Shown one piece after another: positions 8,674-19,199 of a DNA stretch of 35,783 nucleotides. Within the stretch, counting starts at the first letter, position 1. The number at the start of each line of letters is the position of its first letter. The DNA is taken from positions 1-35,783 of the forward strand of contig CALLUQ010000122.1 of assembly GCA_938010565.1 (NCBI GenBank), in the 5' to 3' direction. The notes beneath the pieces were generated by a model. It had not been told where the DNA came from and made no database searches. It saw only the letters and a list, made by a program, of their open reading frames with translations. The translations under genes were made by a program, and so were the position numbers. This DNA comes from an uncultured Flavobacteriales bacterium. GTDB lineage: Bacteria; Bacteroidota; Bacteroidia; Flavobacteriales_D; CALLUQ01.

Positions 8674-9318
8674 TTAAAAATTACAGGCGCAAGGCGGGTC
8701 GAAATAAACCCTGGCGTTGGGCACATAGCTCCGTATGCGGTCCTGGGTCTCTTTATTGGTCATGATCACTCTGAGATCCATCCAAACCAATTGGGTCAGT
8801 TTTTTTAATTCCGGCGGAAAAACCGAAAGTTCATTGCTCCAGAGGTCGAGGCGGCGCAATTCGGTGAGTTGTTCAATTTGAGGAGGGATCGCTCCGATGA
8901 AATTCCGGCTCAGATTGAGTTCGCGCAAATGCTTCAATTCGCAGATCCCGATTTGCCATTGTGTGAGTTTGTTCCGGCTCAGGTTGAGTTCCTGAAGGCA
9001 TTTGAGCCGATTGATCTCGGGCGGAATAAATTTGATCTTATTCTTGCTCAGATCGAGCGAATTAAGGTTCCTGAATTTCAGGATCTCCGGAGGAAATCGG
9101 GTATACTTTTGCCGGGTGAGTTCAAGCTTATATACCTGATCCGGGTGTTCGAGAGCTAACTCCAGGCTTCTGAAAATTTTTACGGTATCCAGGGCAACAG
9201 GATCCAGCAGTTGTGCCCGTGCGGGCAACATCGCCACAGCCAGCAAAACCGGCAGCAATAACCGATGTGTTTTCTTAACAGGTTTCAAAAATACGAAGGG
9301 TTTCGATCTTATCTTCAT
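8674..9318 (-). CDS. Secreted leucine-rich-repeat protein
   Basis: From the ATG at 9318 the product has 214 residues. The N-terminus has basic residues followed by a hydrophobic stretch (RLLLPVLLAVAMLPARAQ) that looks like a signal peptide cleaved after ARA. The body holds about six leucine-rich repeats of the LxxLxLSxNxIxxIPPEI type (LNSLDLSKNKIKFIPPEI, LQELNLSRNKL, LRELNLSRNFIGAIPPQI, LRRLDLWSNELSVFPPEL), implying a curved protein-binding surface. It overlaps the 3' end of ribF by 44 bp on the same strand; a TTG at 9288 in the same frame would shorten the overlap and still give a good signal peptide. Binding partner unknown. Confidence 0.8.
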   Translation of the reverse strand: MKIRSKPFVFLKPVKKTHRLLLPVLLAVAMLPARAQLLDPVALDTVKIFRSLELALEHPDQVYKLELTRQKYTRFPPEILKFRNLNSLDLSKNKIKFIPPEINRLKCLQELNLSRNKLTQWQIGICELKHLRELNLSRNFIGAIPPQIEQLTELRRLDLWSNELSVFPPELKKLTQLVWMDLRVIMTNKETQDRIRSYVPNARVYFDPPCACNF

Positions 9319-10207
9319 GCAATTTCGACCGGAGCGCCTCCAAACTGTCAAACTGTTTTTCGTTGCGGATGCGCCGCACCAATTCAAGAGTCAGTTTCCG
9401 GTCGTAAATTTCTTCGTCAAAATCAAAAATATGTACTTCTATGCTGCGTTTCCCATTTTCACTAACGGTAGGCTTTACCCCTATGTTGAGCATTCCTTTA
9501 AAGGTACGACCATTCCATTGCACCCGCACGGCATAAACGCCATCCGACGGAATGATCTTGGTGGCTTCCTCTATTTGTATGTTCGCCGTAGGAAAACCAA
9601 TTAACCTCCCCTTTTTATTTCCGGGAACAACGGTGCCGGTAAGTGTAAACGGACGATTGAGAGCGTTTTTTACGGTATCCAGATCGCCGATATCCAGGGC
9701 TTTTCTGATTTTGGTTGAACTTACGTTCACATCATTGATCATCTGAGCAGGAATTTCTTCCACTTCAAAACCATAAAGTTGAGCCAACTCCAGCAAATGC
9801 TCAAAATTGCCTTCTCTGTTTCTGCCAAACTGATGGTCGTACCCGATCACAAGCCGCTTTATCTTCATCTGATTGACCAAAATATCACGCACATACTCCA
9901 CTGCCGTTAAGCGGGAAAACGCTTTTGTAAAGGGATAAATGATCAGGTGTTCGATCCCTGCTTTTTCGAGAAATTCGATTTTTTCTCTCTGAGAATTAAT
10001 GAGGTGCAGATCAGCTGCGGGTTGCAAAACCATCCGCGGATGCGGATGAAAAGTAAGCAATACCACCTCTCCGTTTTCCTCCCGAGCAATTTCTTTAAGC
10101 CGGTTGATGATTTTTTGGTGCCCTACGTGTACTCCATCAAAAGTTCCTATGGTGGCAATTGGGTTTTGAACCCTCTTGTAATCTTCGAAGCTGGTATAAA
10201 TTTTCAC
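9275..10207 (-). CDS. ribF: Bifunctional riboflavin kinase / FAD synthetase RibF
   Basis: RibF phosphorylates riboflavin to FMN and adenylates FMN to FAD. The 310-residue product has the N-terminal nucleotidyltransferase domain (IGTFDGVHVGHQKII at about residues 20-34, the HxGH-like adenylyl-transfer motif; LTFHPHPRMVL; IGYDHQFGRNREGN) and the C-terminal flavokinase domain (GRLIGFPTANI, GVYAVRV, MLNIGVKPT, EVHIFDFDEEIYD). Length and layout are normal. It is divergent from atpD and is followed by the LRR gene, which overlaps its end. No FMN riboswitch is visible in the 206-bp spacer upstream. Confidence 0.96.
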   Translation of the reverse strand: MKIYTSFEDYKRVQNPIATIGTFDGVHVGHQKIINRLKEIAREENGEVVLLTFHPHPRMVLQPAADLHLINSQREKIEFLEKAGIEHLIIYPFTKAFSRLTAVEYVRDILVNQMKIKRLVIGYDHQFGRNREGNFEHLLELAQLYGFEVEEIPAQMINDVNVSSTKIRKALDIGDLDTVKNALNRPFTLTGTVVPGNKKGRLIGFPTANIQIEEATKIIPSDGVYAVRVQWNGRTFKGMLNIGVKPTVSENGKRSIEVHIFDFDEEIYDRKLTLELVRRIRNEKQFDSLEALRSKLHEDKIETLRIFETC

Positions 10208-10335
10208 TTTTGATTTCTCTGATCGAGTTCAACAAACATCCAGAGGCAAGTGTTTATAAGGGTTTTGGTCTGTTTTGAAGTCCCTTGAGCCATCAAGGTT
10301 CAAAATTAGGAAAATAAAATTATCAACACGGGTTG

Positions 10336-11928
<1,593 letters not shown>

Positions 11929-11948
11929 TCCGAACCATACTCCGACGC

Positions 11949-12185
11949 ATGCAATTGGAAATCATTACTCCGGATCAAAACATTTTTAGCGGTGAAGTAA
12001 AAGCCGTTCAACTGCCCGGTATGGACGGTTCTTTCGGCATCCTTGATCATCACGCGCCTTTGATCTCGGCTCTGAAGAAAGGTGCCGTAAAAGTAACCGG
12101 AACCGATAACAAAACCACACACTTCGACATCAACGGAGGTGTGATCGAAGTACTGAAGAACAAAGTGATCGTATTGGCGGAATAA
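11949..12185 (+). CDS. atpC: F1Fo ATP synthase subunit epsilon, short form
   Basis: The product has 78 residues and begins MQLEIITPDQNIFSGEVKAV, with the family motif PGMDGSFGILDHHAPLISAL. It consists only of the N-terminal beta-sandwich that attaches to gamma and the c-ring. The C-terminal two-helix hairpin, which inhibits ATP hydrolysis in E. coli epsilon (about 139 residues), is absent. Short epsilon subunits are usual in Bacteroidota, so this is probably not a truncation, but it means this form of autoinhibition is missing. It is translated from the atpD transcript, which ends at the terminator 28 bp downstream. Confidence 0.95.
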   Translation: MQLEIITPDQNIFSGEVKAVQLPGMDGSFGILDHHAPLISALKKGAVKVTGTDNKTTHFDINGGVIEVLKNKVIVLAE

Positions 12186-12213
12186 ATTCCCCACTCGTTG
12201 TCTTAAACAGATT

Positions 12214-12250
12214 AAAAAAGCTGTTCCGAATATCGGTACGGCTTTTTTTT
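12214..12250 (+). terminator. Rho-independent terminator of atpDC
   Basis: The outer stem AAAAAAGCTGT pairs with ACGGCTTTTTT (one G-T wobble). It is followed by a T-T mismatch, an inner stem CCGA/TCGG and an ATA loop, and the stem ends in a run of eight T. Confidence 0.9.
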
Positions 12251-12475
12251 GTTCCGCTAACAGCTAAAACGGATCGTTTTTTTGCTTTGGAAATAGCATG
12301 CTCTGAACGGCAGCAATACGAATCAAAGCCATTATAAACCCATTATAAGCCATTCATAAAAGCGTTGCGCATGCGTTTTCTCCCTTGTGCGTTCTTTTAT
12401 GCTACAAAAAGAAACCTGCCCCCTTTCCTGCACCAAACCGGAATGCCATCCGGCAGCCTGCGTACAACGGGCAAT
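12251..12475. other. Gene-free convergent spacer
   Basis: This lies between the atpDC terminator and the end of the minus-strand mazG-like gene. The only structures I see are short direct repeats of CATTATAA around 12328-12350 and a weak CCGGA/TCCGG hairpin near 12440. Open frames on the plus strand have poor composition and I do not call them. Confidence 0.4.
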
Positions 12476-12802
12476 TCAAGCCAATTTTTTATTGTTTTTG
12501 TGCCGCTCCTTGTCCCGTTGTGTTTTCTTTTCGAGGTTGTTTTTTAAAGCTTCCGTTAAATCTACGCCCGTTTGGTTGGCCAGGCAGATCAGCACAAAAA
12601 GTACATCGGCCATTTCTTCTCCCAGATCTTTATTACGGTCCGATTCTTTTTCCGATTGTTCGCCGTAACGCCGGGCAATGATGCGGGCCACTTCTCCCAC
12701 TTCTTCAGCCAATATGGCCATATTGGTCAATTCGTTGAAATAACGGACACCAATGGTCCGTACCCATTCATCAACGGTTTTTTGCGCTTCTTCTATGGTC
12801 AT
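12476..12802 (-). CDS. MazG-like nucleotide pyrophosphohydrolase
   Basis: The product has 108 residues. It shows the all-alpha NTP pyrophosphatase metal-binding pattern: AILAEEVGEVAR (ExxE) near residue 32, then LGEEMADVLFVLICLA (ExxD) near residue 63. Enzymes of this fold hydrolyse (d)NTPs to monophosphates and pyrophosphate and cleanse non-canonical nucleotides; the exact substrate here cannot be read from sequence. The single-domain size matches short MazG/dCTPase-like members rather than the two-domain E. coli MazG. It starts 4 bp after the dtd stop, so rsgA, dtd and this gene probably form one transcript. Confidence 0.87.
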   Translation of the reverse strand: MTIEEAQKTVDEWVRTIGVRYFNELTNMAILAEEVGEVARIIARRYGEQSEKESDRNKDLGEEMADVLFVLICLANQTGVDLTEALKNNLEKKTQRDKERHKNNKKLA

Positions 12803-12806
12803 GTGT

Positions 12807-13259
12807 TCATTCTTTGTTTTTGGTATCGATGCAAAGGGTTACGGGGCCATCGTTGAGCAATTGCACTTTCATATCCGCGCCAAAAATTCCGGTGCTTACG
12901 GGTTTTCCCAGGTCTGCTTCCAGTTGCTTTACAAAGGCTTCATAAAGGGGAACTGCTATTTCCGGCCGGGCTGCTTTGGAATACCCCGGGCGGTTTCCTT
13001 TTTTTATGCTGGCATGCAAAGTAAACTGGCTCACCACCAACGCTTCGCCATTTACTTCGGCAATAGAAAGGTTCATTTTTCCTTTTGCATCGCTAAAAAC
13101 CCGCATCCGTGAGATCTTGTTGCTCAACCAGGCAATGTCTTCCTGCTCATCTTCCTCTTCTATTCCCAGTAAAATCAAAAACCCGATTCCGATTTTACTT
13201 TTCACAGAACCGGCAATGGTAACCGAAGCTTCACTTACTCTTTGTATAACTGCCCGCAT
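12807..13259 (-). CDS. dtd: D-aminoacyl-tRNA deacylase
   Basis: DTD removes D-amino acids (and Gly mischarged on tRNA-Ala) from tRNAs and acts as a chirality checkpoint in translation. The 150-residue product starts [15 protein letters not shown] and carries the two family motifs: SQFTLHA (usually SQFTLYA; Tyr to His here) near residue 79, and the C-terminal NDGPVT (usually NxGPVT), whose cis Gly-Pro pair forms the active site across the dimer. Length is normal. It sits 38 bp after rsgA and 4 bp before the mazG-like gene, all on the minus strand. Confidence 0.95.
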   Translation of the reverse strand: MRAVIQRVSEASVTIAGSVKSKIGIGFLILLGIEEEDEQEDIAWLSNKISRMRVFSDAKGKMNLSIAEVNGEALVVSQFTLHASIKKGNRPGYSKAARPEIAVPLYEAFVKQLEADLGKPVSTGIFGADMKVQLLNDGPVTLCIDTKNKE

Positions 13260-13297
13260 AAAAGTTTAATCCTGATGTTCAAATACAAACGATGCTC

Positions 13298-14236
13298 TCA
13301 ACGATAATTTTCGTTTTCATCGGTATGGTACATGGCAAGGTAGTTTTTGTATCGCGATGCTGAAATTTCGCCCGCTTTCACGGCATTTTTTACGGCACAT
13401 TTTGGCTCTTCGATGTGTGCGCAGTTGTTGAATTTACAATCGGGCAGCCGATCGTACATTTCAGGAAAATAGCGCGCCAGTTCGTCTTTGGCCAACTCCA
13501 CAATGCCAAAGCCTTTAATGCCGGGAGTGTCAATAATAAATCCGCCGTGCGACAAAGGGAACATTTCTGCAAAAGTAGTCGTGTGCCGCCCTTTCCCGTG
13601 ATAATTGCTTACGTTGCCGGTTTTGAGTTTCAGACCCGGCTCTACCCCGTTAATGAGAGTTGATTTTCCTACACCGCTATGCCCGGAAAGTAAATTTACC
13701 CGATGGGTAAGTTTGTTCCGGAAGTGTTTTACATCTTCTTCGTTCAAAGCGGAAATGCGCATGCATTCATAGCCAATGTTGGTATAAATCGTTTCCAACT
13801 CTTCCAGATAAGCCCGGTCTTTTTCGTTATAAATATCCGTTTTGTTAAATACAACCGTTACCGGGATGTGATACGCTTCGGCAGTTACCAGAAAACGATC
13901 GATAAAACCCGTGGAAGTAGGCGGCGCAGCCAACGTTACTATAAGGTAAGCCCGATCGATGTTGGCTGCAATGATGTGGGTTTGCCTGGAAAGGTTGACC
14001 GATTTGCGAATGATATGATTGCGTCGTTTTCCGATTTCCCGGATAATGCCGGTGCCATCCGTTGCTTCTTCAATTTTTACCTGATCGCCAACGGCAACCG
14101 GGTTGGTGGTACGCATATCTTCCATCCGGAATTTTCCCTTGATGCGGCATTCTTTGATGGTGCCATCGCCGAGGCGTACCTGGTACCAACTTCCTGTGGA
14201 ACGCATTACGATGCCCTGTGCTATATCTTCTGTCAT
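13298..14236 (-). CDS. rsgA: Small ribosomal subunit biogenesis GTPase RsgA
   Basis: RsgA is a circularly permuted GTPase that tests late 30S subunits. The 312-residue product has an N-terminal OB domain (GSWYQVRLGDGTIKECRIKG), then the permuted GTPase motifs in order G4 (FNKTDI), G1 (GHSGVGKSTLIN) and G3 (DTPGIKGFG), and a C-terminal zinc site (C-x4-C-x-H-x5-C in DCKFNNCAHIEEPKC). The ATG at 14236 lies only 7 nt from a perfect -7 box (14244-14251), so the leader must be almost absent if that promoter is used. It heads the rsgA-dtd-mazG-like operon and is divergent from gldA. Confidence 0.96.
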   Translation of the reverse strand: MTEDIAQGIVMRSTGSWYQVRLGDGTIKECRIKGKFRMEDMRTTNPVAVGDQVKIEEATDGTGIIREIGKRRNHIIRKSVNLSRQTHIIAANIDRAYLIVTLAAPPTSTGFIDRFLVTAEAYHIPVTVVFNKTDIYNEKDRAYLEELETIYTNIGYECMRISALNEEDVKHFRNKLTHRVNLLSGHSGVGKSTLINGVEPGLKLKTGNVSNYHGKGRHTTTFAEMFPLSHGGFIIDTPGIKGFGIVELAKDELARYFPEMYDRLPDCKFNNCAHIEEPKCAVKNAVKAGEISASRYKNYLAMYHTDENENYR

Positions 14237-14243
14237 TAAGAGG

Positions 14244-14251
14244 CAAATTTA
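14244..14251 (-). promoter_or_regulatory. -7 promoter box of rsgA
   Basis: Minus-strand TAAATTTG is a perfect TAnnTTTG. Transcription would start about 4-7 nt downstream, at or just before the rsgA ATG, giving a near-leaderless mRNA. Just upstream, an inverted repeat CCGAC/GTCGG (14263-14267 and 14277-14281) lies between the expected -33 and -7 positions and could be an operator. Confidence 0.5.
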
Positions 14252-14362
14252 TTGAAAAGGTTCCGACCATTTGACAGTCGGTTGTATTTACCAGACGAAT
14301 TGTGTTATGCTTTTCGAAAAAAGCGGCCAGGCCAATCCGTCGGATCTTTTACAGGATGGTTG

Positions 14363-14378
14363 TAATTTTGTACCTTTG
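14363..14378 (+). promoter_or_regulatory. Tandem -7 boxes of gldA
   Basis: Two perfect TAnnTTTG boxes stand back to back: TAATTTTG at 14363-14370 and TACCTTTG at 14371-14378. The downstream one gives a leader of about 20 nt to the ATG at 14404. TTTT at 14347-14350 may act as its -33 element (20-nt spacing). Confidence 0.6.
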
Positions 14379-14403
14379 CCCGCATTCTGTCTTAACGGGA
14401 TCC

Positions 14404-15324
14404 ATGTCTGTTTCAGTTAAAAATATCAGCAAATTTTACGGCGAGCAACCTGCACTCGACGATGTTTCACTTGAAATTAAAACGGGTGAGATCGTTGGTT
14501 TTCTTGGGCCTAATGGTGCCGGAAAATCTACGATGATGAAAATCATTTCCTGCTTTATTCCTCCCAGTAAAGGCATTGTTGAAGTGTGCGGGTATAATGT
14601 AATGCTGGATTCGATCCACGTTCGCAAAGAAGTGGGCTATTTGCCTGAGCACAATCCTTTGTACCTGGAAATGTACGTGAAAGAATACCTTGAGTTTATT
14701 GCGGGGATCCATCGGATCAGGTCGCCCTGGAAAAGGGTCAGTGAAATGATCGGAATGGTTGGCTTGGGTCCGGAACAGAACAAAAAGATCGGAGCCCTTT
14801 CAAAAGGGTACCGCCAACGGGTAGGCCTGGCCCAGGCGATGATCCATTCACCCAAAGTACTTATTCTCGATGAACCAACCAGTGGCCTTGACCCGAATCA
14901 GCTGGAAGACATCCGACAGCTGATTAAAATGATCGGTACCGAAAAAACCGTGATGCTTTCCACACACATTATGCAGGAAGTGGAGGCCATGTGTGAACGG
15001 ATCATCATCATCAACCGGGGGCGCATTGTTGCCAACGACAAAACCGGCGTAGTACGCAAAAAAGCCGAAACCGGCACCGGTAATGTAGTGGTGGTGGAGT
15101 TTGATAAAACGGTTGCCCGCAACCAACTCACCCCACTAAAGGGCATCCGTGATGCCGAAAATATAAAAGGTAATTTTTGGAGGATACAGGCAACGGGAAA
15201 GGAAGACATTCGGGGCATTATTTTTCAATTTGCCGTAGACCGGAACCTTCAGGTACTCACCCTCCAGAAGGAAGAAAAAAGCCTTGAAGACGCTTTTAAA
15301 GAGCTGACGGGAAAAAAAGGCTGA
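14404..15324 (+). CDS. gldA: ABC transporter ATP-binding protein, GldA-type
   Basis: The product has 306 residues from the ATG at 14404 (MSVSVKNISKFYG); the frame is open further up, but without conserved sequence. It has the ABC ATPase motifs: Walker A GPNGAGKST (residues 35-43), signature LSKGYRQRVGLAQAM (about 132-146), Walker B VLILDEPTSGLDP (about 152-164) and the H-loop STHIM. The roughly 80-residue C-terminal extension (DEALKE-like end LEDAFKELTG) fits the DrrA/GldA subgroup, in which GldA with membrane partners GldF and GldG is needed for Flavobacterium gliding. No permease gene is adjacent, so its partner is elsewhere; presence of GldA alone does not prove gliding. Confidence 0.85.
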   Translation: MSVSVKNISKFYGEQPALDDVSLEIKTGEIVGFLGPNGAGKSTMMKIISCFIPPSKGIVEVCGYNVMLDSIHVRKEVGYLPEHNPLYLEMYVKEYLEFIAGIHRIRSPWKRVSEMIGMVGLGPEQNKKIGALSKGYRQRVGLAQAMIHSPKVLILDEPTSGLDPNQLEDIRQLIKMIGTEKTVMLSTHIMQEVEAMCERIIIINRGRIVANDKTGVVRKKAETGTGNVVVVEFDKTVARNQLTPLKGIRDAENIKGNFWRIQATGKEDIRGIIFQFAVDRNLQVLTLQKEEKSLEDAFKELTGKKG

Positions 15325-15383
15325 ATACTGCGTACTACCTCATTTCCGGCCTTATTTACCGAAAACCCCCTGAACCAAGAGCA

Positions 15384-15412
15384 TTGTTTATGCTAAAATA
15401 GCTATTTTAGCA
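15384..15412 (+). promoter_or_regulatory. metK promoter region with perfect 22-bp palindrome (candidate operator)
   Basis: TGCTAAAATAG at 15391-15401 is followed at once by its exact reverse complement CTATTTTAGCA at 15402-15412. The right arm contains TATTTTAG (15403-15410), one mismatch from the -7 box, and TTG at 15384-15386 could be the -33. A dimeric regulator bound here would block transcription of metK directly. Confidence 0.5.
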
Positions 15413-15436
15413 CCCCAAATCCAAACACGTCTAAGC

Positions 15437-16693
15437 ATGGCTTATTACTTCACATCAGAGTCCGTTTCAGAAGGGCATCCCGATAAGGTTGCGGATCAGA
15501 TCTCAGATGCATTGATCGATCATTTTCTGGCTTTTGATCCGAATTCAAAAGTGGCTTGTGAAACGCTGGTTACCACGGGGCTTACGGTACTCAGCGGAGA
15601 AGTAAAATCAACGGTCAGCCTCGATGTGCAAAAAATTGCCCGGGATGTGATCAAAAAAATTGGTTACAACCGTTCCGAGTATCAGTTTGATGCTGATTCG
15701 TGCGGAGTTATTTCCGCCATCCACGAACAATCTGCCGATATCCGTCAGGGCGTGGAGGCAGATACCGGCTTGCACAAGGAACAAGGGGCAGGCGATCAGG
15801 GAATGATGTTTGGCTATGCCACCAGCGAAACCGAAACATATATGCCATTGGCCCTCGACCTTTCGCACCGTTTGTTGCGCGAATTGGCCAACATTCGCAG
15901 AAAAGGCGAAGAGATGACTTACCTCCGTCCGGATTCGAAAAGCCAGGTCACCATTCGCTACAACGACAACAACAAGCCTGAAAAAATTACTGCGATTGTT
16001 CTTTCAACGCAACACGATGATTTTGCCGAAGAGGCTACCATGCTTCAAACCATCCGCAAAGATGTGATCAATATTCTGCTTCCTCGTGTAAAAGCGCAAC
16101 TGGCACCCGAAATTCAGGCCCTTTTTGGCGATGATATTGTATTTCATGTAAATCCAACCGGTAAATTCGTAATTGGCGGACCACACGGCGACACCGGGTT
16201 AACAGGTCGAAAAATTATTGTCGATACTTACGGAGGCAAAGGGGCTCATGGCGGTGGTGCTTTTTCGGGTAAAGACCCTTCCAAAGTAGACCGTTCTGCA
16301 GCATATGCCACCCGCCATATTGCAAAAAACCTGGTAGCGGCCGGTATTGCCGAAGAGGTTTTGGTGCAGGTGGCTTACGCCATTGGAGTAGCCGATCCGA
16401 TGAACATTTTTATTAATACCTATGGCACTTCGAAGGTGAGCCTGAGCGATGGCGAAATTGCCGACCGGGTTGCTGAGGTTTTTGACATGCGTCCGGCTGC
16501 AATTATTGAGCGCCTGAAACTCAAAACCCCAATCTATTCCGAAACAGCTGCTTACGGACACATGGGCCGCCATTCGGAAAGGAAAACGGTTACCTTTGAG
16601 AACAACGGGCAAAAAGTTGCCCGGGACGTTGAAACCTTTACTTGGGAAAAGCTGGATTACATCGACCGGATCAAAGCATCGATGGGGCTGTAA
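15437..16693 (+). CDS. metK: S-adenosylmethionine synthetase
   Basis: MetK makes S-adenosylmethionine from methionine and ATP. The 418-residue product opens [20 protein letters not shown] with the catalytic HPDK (residues 14-17), and has [12 protein letters not shown], the phosphate-binding [20 protein letters not shown], the [19 protein letters not shown] loop and the C-terminal [14 protein letters not shown]. Length is slightly above that of E. coli (384), as usual for Bacteroidota. It has its own promoter with a palindrome 25 bp upstream and no recognisable SAM riboswitch. It is followed by a convergent spacer before der. With metF it serves the methyl cycle. Confidence 0.98.
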   Translation: MAYYFTSESVSEGHPDKVADQISDALIDHFLAFDPNSKVACETLVTTGLTVLSGEVKSTVSLDVQKIARDVIKKIGYNRSEYQFDADSCGVISAIHEQSADIRQGVEADTGLHKEQGAGDQGMMFGYATSETETYMPLALDLSHRLLRELANIRRKGEEMTYLRPDSKSQVTIRYNDNNKPEKITAIVLSTQHDDFAEEATMLQTIRKDVINILLPRVKAQLAPEIQALFGDDIVFHVNPTGKFVIGGPHGDTGLTGRKIIVDTYGGKGAHGGGAFSGKDPSKVDRSAAYATRHIAKNLVAAGIAEEVLVQVAYAIGVADPMNIFINTYGTSKVSLSDGEIADRVAEVFDMRPAAIIERLKLKTPIYSETAAYGHMGRHSERKTVTFENNGQKVARDVETFTWEKLDYIDRIKASMGL

Positions 16694-16875
16694 GCCATTT
16701 TTCTGTTTTCTTTTTTTCTTTAAGGGTTGGTTGCCGGCTTTCGGAAGCTGGATGATAGGGGCATGTTGTTCTTTTTACCGGTAACATTTTCGGATCTCCT
16801 ATTTACGAATTACGAGTGATGAATTTTATACCCTTGTAATTCCAAGCTCACAACCCATAACTCACAACCCACTCA

Positions 16876-18183
16876 CTACTTCTTGCGGAAAAATATTTTA
16901 ATGGGTACTCCTGAAAAGTGGTAATGTTTCCGGAGTTGATTTTCCAGAAAACGCCGGTAATCTTCCCGAAGGTATTGGGGGAGATTACAGAAAAAAGCAA
17001 AAGCCGGAGCATGGGTGGGCAACTGTGTTACAAATTTTATGCGGATGTATTTGCCTTTTACAGATGGAGGCGGGTTTTCATCAATTACTTCCAGCATGCA
17101 TTCGTTCAGTTTGGCGGTCGGGATTCGTTGTGTCCGGTTTTTGAATACCTCCACAGCGGTTTCCAATGCTTTGTGGACCCGTTGACGGGTAAGGGCTGAG
17201 GTGAAGATGATCGGCACATCCGCAAAGGGGGAAATGGCCTGTTTGATCCGTTGTTCAAATGCTTTGGTGGTGTGGGTATCTTTTTCGATCTTATCCCATT
17301 TGTTGACCAGCAGCACTACTCCTTTGCTGTTTTGCACGACCATCGACATGATGGCCAGGTCCTGCTTTTCAATTCCGTTTTCGGCATCCAACAAAAGCAA
17401 ACAAACATCAGAACTTTCAATGGCACGAATGGAGCGTACTACAGAATAGAACTCAATATCTTCGTGTACTTTGCTTTTTTTTCGGATCCCGGCCGTATCC
17501 ACCAACATAAAATCGAAACCATATGAATTGTAACGGGTATGAATGGAATCGCGGGTAGTTCCGGAAATGGAGGTCACAATGTGCCGGCTTTCGCCCAGCA
17601 AAGCATTTACCAGGGAAGACTTGCCTACGTTGGGCCGGCCAACAATGGCAAAACGGGGCAGATCTGGATTTTCTTCTTCGGGTTTTTCTTCAGGAAAAGC
17701 ACCCACTACGGCATCCAGCATTTCGCCGGTGCCGTGGCCGTTGATGGCCGAAATGCCAAAAACCTCTCCCAAACCAAAAGCGTAAAACTCCGATGACATG
17801 TATTCGCGTTCGGGGGTATCTACTTTATTTGAAACCAGAAAAACCGGCTTATTGCACTTTCTCAGCATGTTGGCCACGGATTCATCCAAATCGGTGATCC
17901 CAACGGTAACATCTACCACAAAAAGCAAAACATTTGCTTCTTCAATGGCCATTTTTACCTGGCTCCGGATGGCTTCTTCAAATACATCATCACTGCCTTT
18001 TACATACCCTCCTGTATCAATCAATGAAAATTCACGGCCAATCCATTCTACTTTGCCATAATTCCGGTCGCGGGTTACTCCGCTGGTGGCCTCCACAATA
18101 GCATCTCTGCTTTCGGTGAGGCGATTGAACAGCGTCGACTTTCCAACATTGGGTCGCCCTACGATCGCTACGATATTCGCCAT
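16876..18183 (-). CDS. der: Ribosome biogenesis GTPase Der (EngA)
   Basis: Der is the double-GTPase that helps 50S subunit assembly. The 435-residue product starts [20 protein letters not shown] (an upstream in-frame ATG at 18204 lies inside era and is unlikely). The first G domain has [14 protein letters not shown] and NKVD; the second has [20 protein letters not shown] and NKWD. The C-terminal KH-like domain ends [14 protein letters not shown]. The era stop and der start are separated by one base, so era and der are cotranscribed and probably translationally coupled, an apt pairing because the two act on the 30S and 50S subunits. Confidence 0.98.
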   Translation of the reverse strand: MANIVAIVGRPNVGKSTLFNRLTESRDAIVEATSGVTRDRNYGKVEWIGREFSLIDTGGYVKGSDDVFEEAIRSQVKMAIEEANVLLFVVDVTVGITDLDESVANMLRKCNKPVFLVSNKVDTPEREYMSSEFYAFGLGEVFGISAINGHGTGEMLDAVVGAFPEEKPEEENPDLPRFAIVGRPNVGKSSLVNALLGESRHIVTSISGTTRDSIHTRYNSYGFDFMLVDTAGIRKKSKVHEDIEFYSVVRSIRAIESSDVCLLLLDAENGIEKQDLAIMSMVVQNSKGVVLLVNKWDKIEKDTHTTKAFEQRIKQAISPFADVPIIFTSALTRQRVHKALETAVEVFKNRTQRIPTAKLNECMLEVIDENPPPSVKGKYIRIKFVTQLPTHAPAFAFFCNLPQYLREDYRRFLENQLRKHYHFSGVPIKIFFRKK

Positions 18184-18184
18184 T

Positions 18185-19069
18185 TTATTTCTTATTATAT
18201 CCAAACTGGCGCAGACTCTTATCCTGATCGCGCCAATTTTTTTCCACTTTTACATGCAGTTCGAGAAACACTTTCTTATCCACAAAAGCTTCGATGTCTT
18301 TCCTGGCCTGGGTTCCTACTCTTTTTAGCGGGGCTCCCTGATGACCGATCATGATGCCTTTTTGGGTTTCTCGTGCGACAAAGATAACTGCCCTGATCCG
18401 AATGATCTTCTTTTCTTCTTTATAAGATTCAATGGCTACTTCGCAACTGTATGGAATTTCCTTTTTATAGTTGGTAAATATTTTTTCCCGGATGATCTCC
18501 GAAACAAAAAAACGCATGGGTTTATCCGTCAGTTCATCTTTTGGAAAAAAGGGTGGCGATTCCGGCAAGAGGTCAACAATCCGGCGGAAAACATTTTCAA
18601 TTCCGAATTGATGCAGAGCCGACATCGGAAACACCTCGGCATCGGGCAGTTTCGTTTTCCAGGCGTTTACCAGGTTTTCTACTTCTTCCTGATCAGACAA
18701 ATCAATTTTATTGATGAGTAAGATAACAGGGACGTTTGCCTCACGAATGCGGTCAAGAATTTCTTTGTGGGCAAACTCTTTTTCGAAGACATCGGTTACA
18801 AAGAGCAGGATGTCGGCATCCTTAAACGCATTTTTCACAAAACGCATCATGCTTTCGTGCAATTTGTAGTGAGGGTTCAAAATCCCGGGTGTGTCGGAGT
18901 AAACGATTTGAAAATCTTCTCCGTTCATCATGCCCATGATGCGGTGCCTGGTGGTCTGAGCCTTACTGGTGATGATGGACAATTTTTCTCCCACCAAGCC
19001 ATTCATCAAGGTTGATTTTCCTACGTTGGGACTTCCGATAATGTTAACAAATCCGGCTTTATGCACCAT
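18185..19069 (-). CDS. era: GTPase Era, 16S rRNA-binding
   Basis: Era binds the 3' end of 16S rRNA and controls 30S maturation. The 294-residue product has G1 GSPNVGKST (residues about 12-20), G2 TTRHRIMG, G3 DTPGI, G4 NKIDL and a C-terminal KH domain with [19 protein letters not shown]. The sequence starts [17 protein letters not shown], the normal family start. Its promoter lies in the 54-bp spacer shared with tRNA-fMet: minus-strand TTTCTTTG followed by CACC is one mismatch from the -7 box. It is the first gene of the era-der operon. Confidence 0.97.
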   Translation of the reverse strand: MVHKAGFVNIIGSPNVGKSTLMNGLVGEKLSIITSKAQTTRHRIMGMMNGEDFQIVYSDTPGILNPHYKLHESMMRFVKNAFKDADILLFVTDVFEKEFAHKEILDRIREANVPVILLINKIDLSDQEEVENLVNAWKTKLPDAEVFPMSALHQFGIENVFRRIVDLLPESPPFFPKDELTDKPMRFFVSEIIREKIFTNYKKEIPYSCEVAIESYKEEKKIIRIRAVIFVARETQKGIMIGHQGAPLKRVGTQARKDIEAFVDKKVFLELHVKVEKNWRDQDKSLRQFGYNKK

Positions 19070-19081
19070 TTCTTTAATAAG

Positions 19082-19113
19082 TTTTGGTGCAAAGAAAGAA
19101 AATTATACCTTTG
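19082..19113 (+). promoter_or_regulatory. tRNA-fMet promoter
   Basis: The -33 element TTTTG is at 19082-19086 and a perfect -7 box TACCTTTG at 19106-19113, with a 19-nt spacer, the ideal Bacteroidota arrangement. The tRNA 5' end is 11 nt downstream. Confidence 0.8.
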
Positions 19114-19123
19114 CACCCTACAT

Positions 19124-19177
<54 letters not shown>

Positions 19178-19199
<22 letters not shown>

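Noticed and set aside
15325-15436. SAM riboswitch upstream of metK
   Set aside because: The leader is only about 20-25 nt after the predicted start and shows none of the SAM-I or SAM-II conserved elements; only the palindrome stands out.
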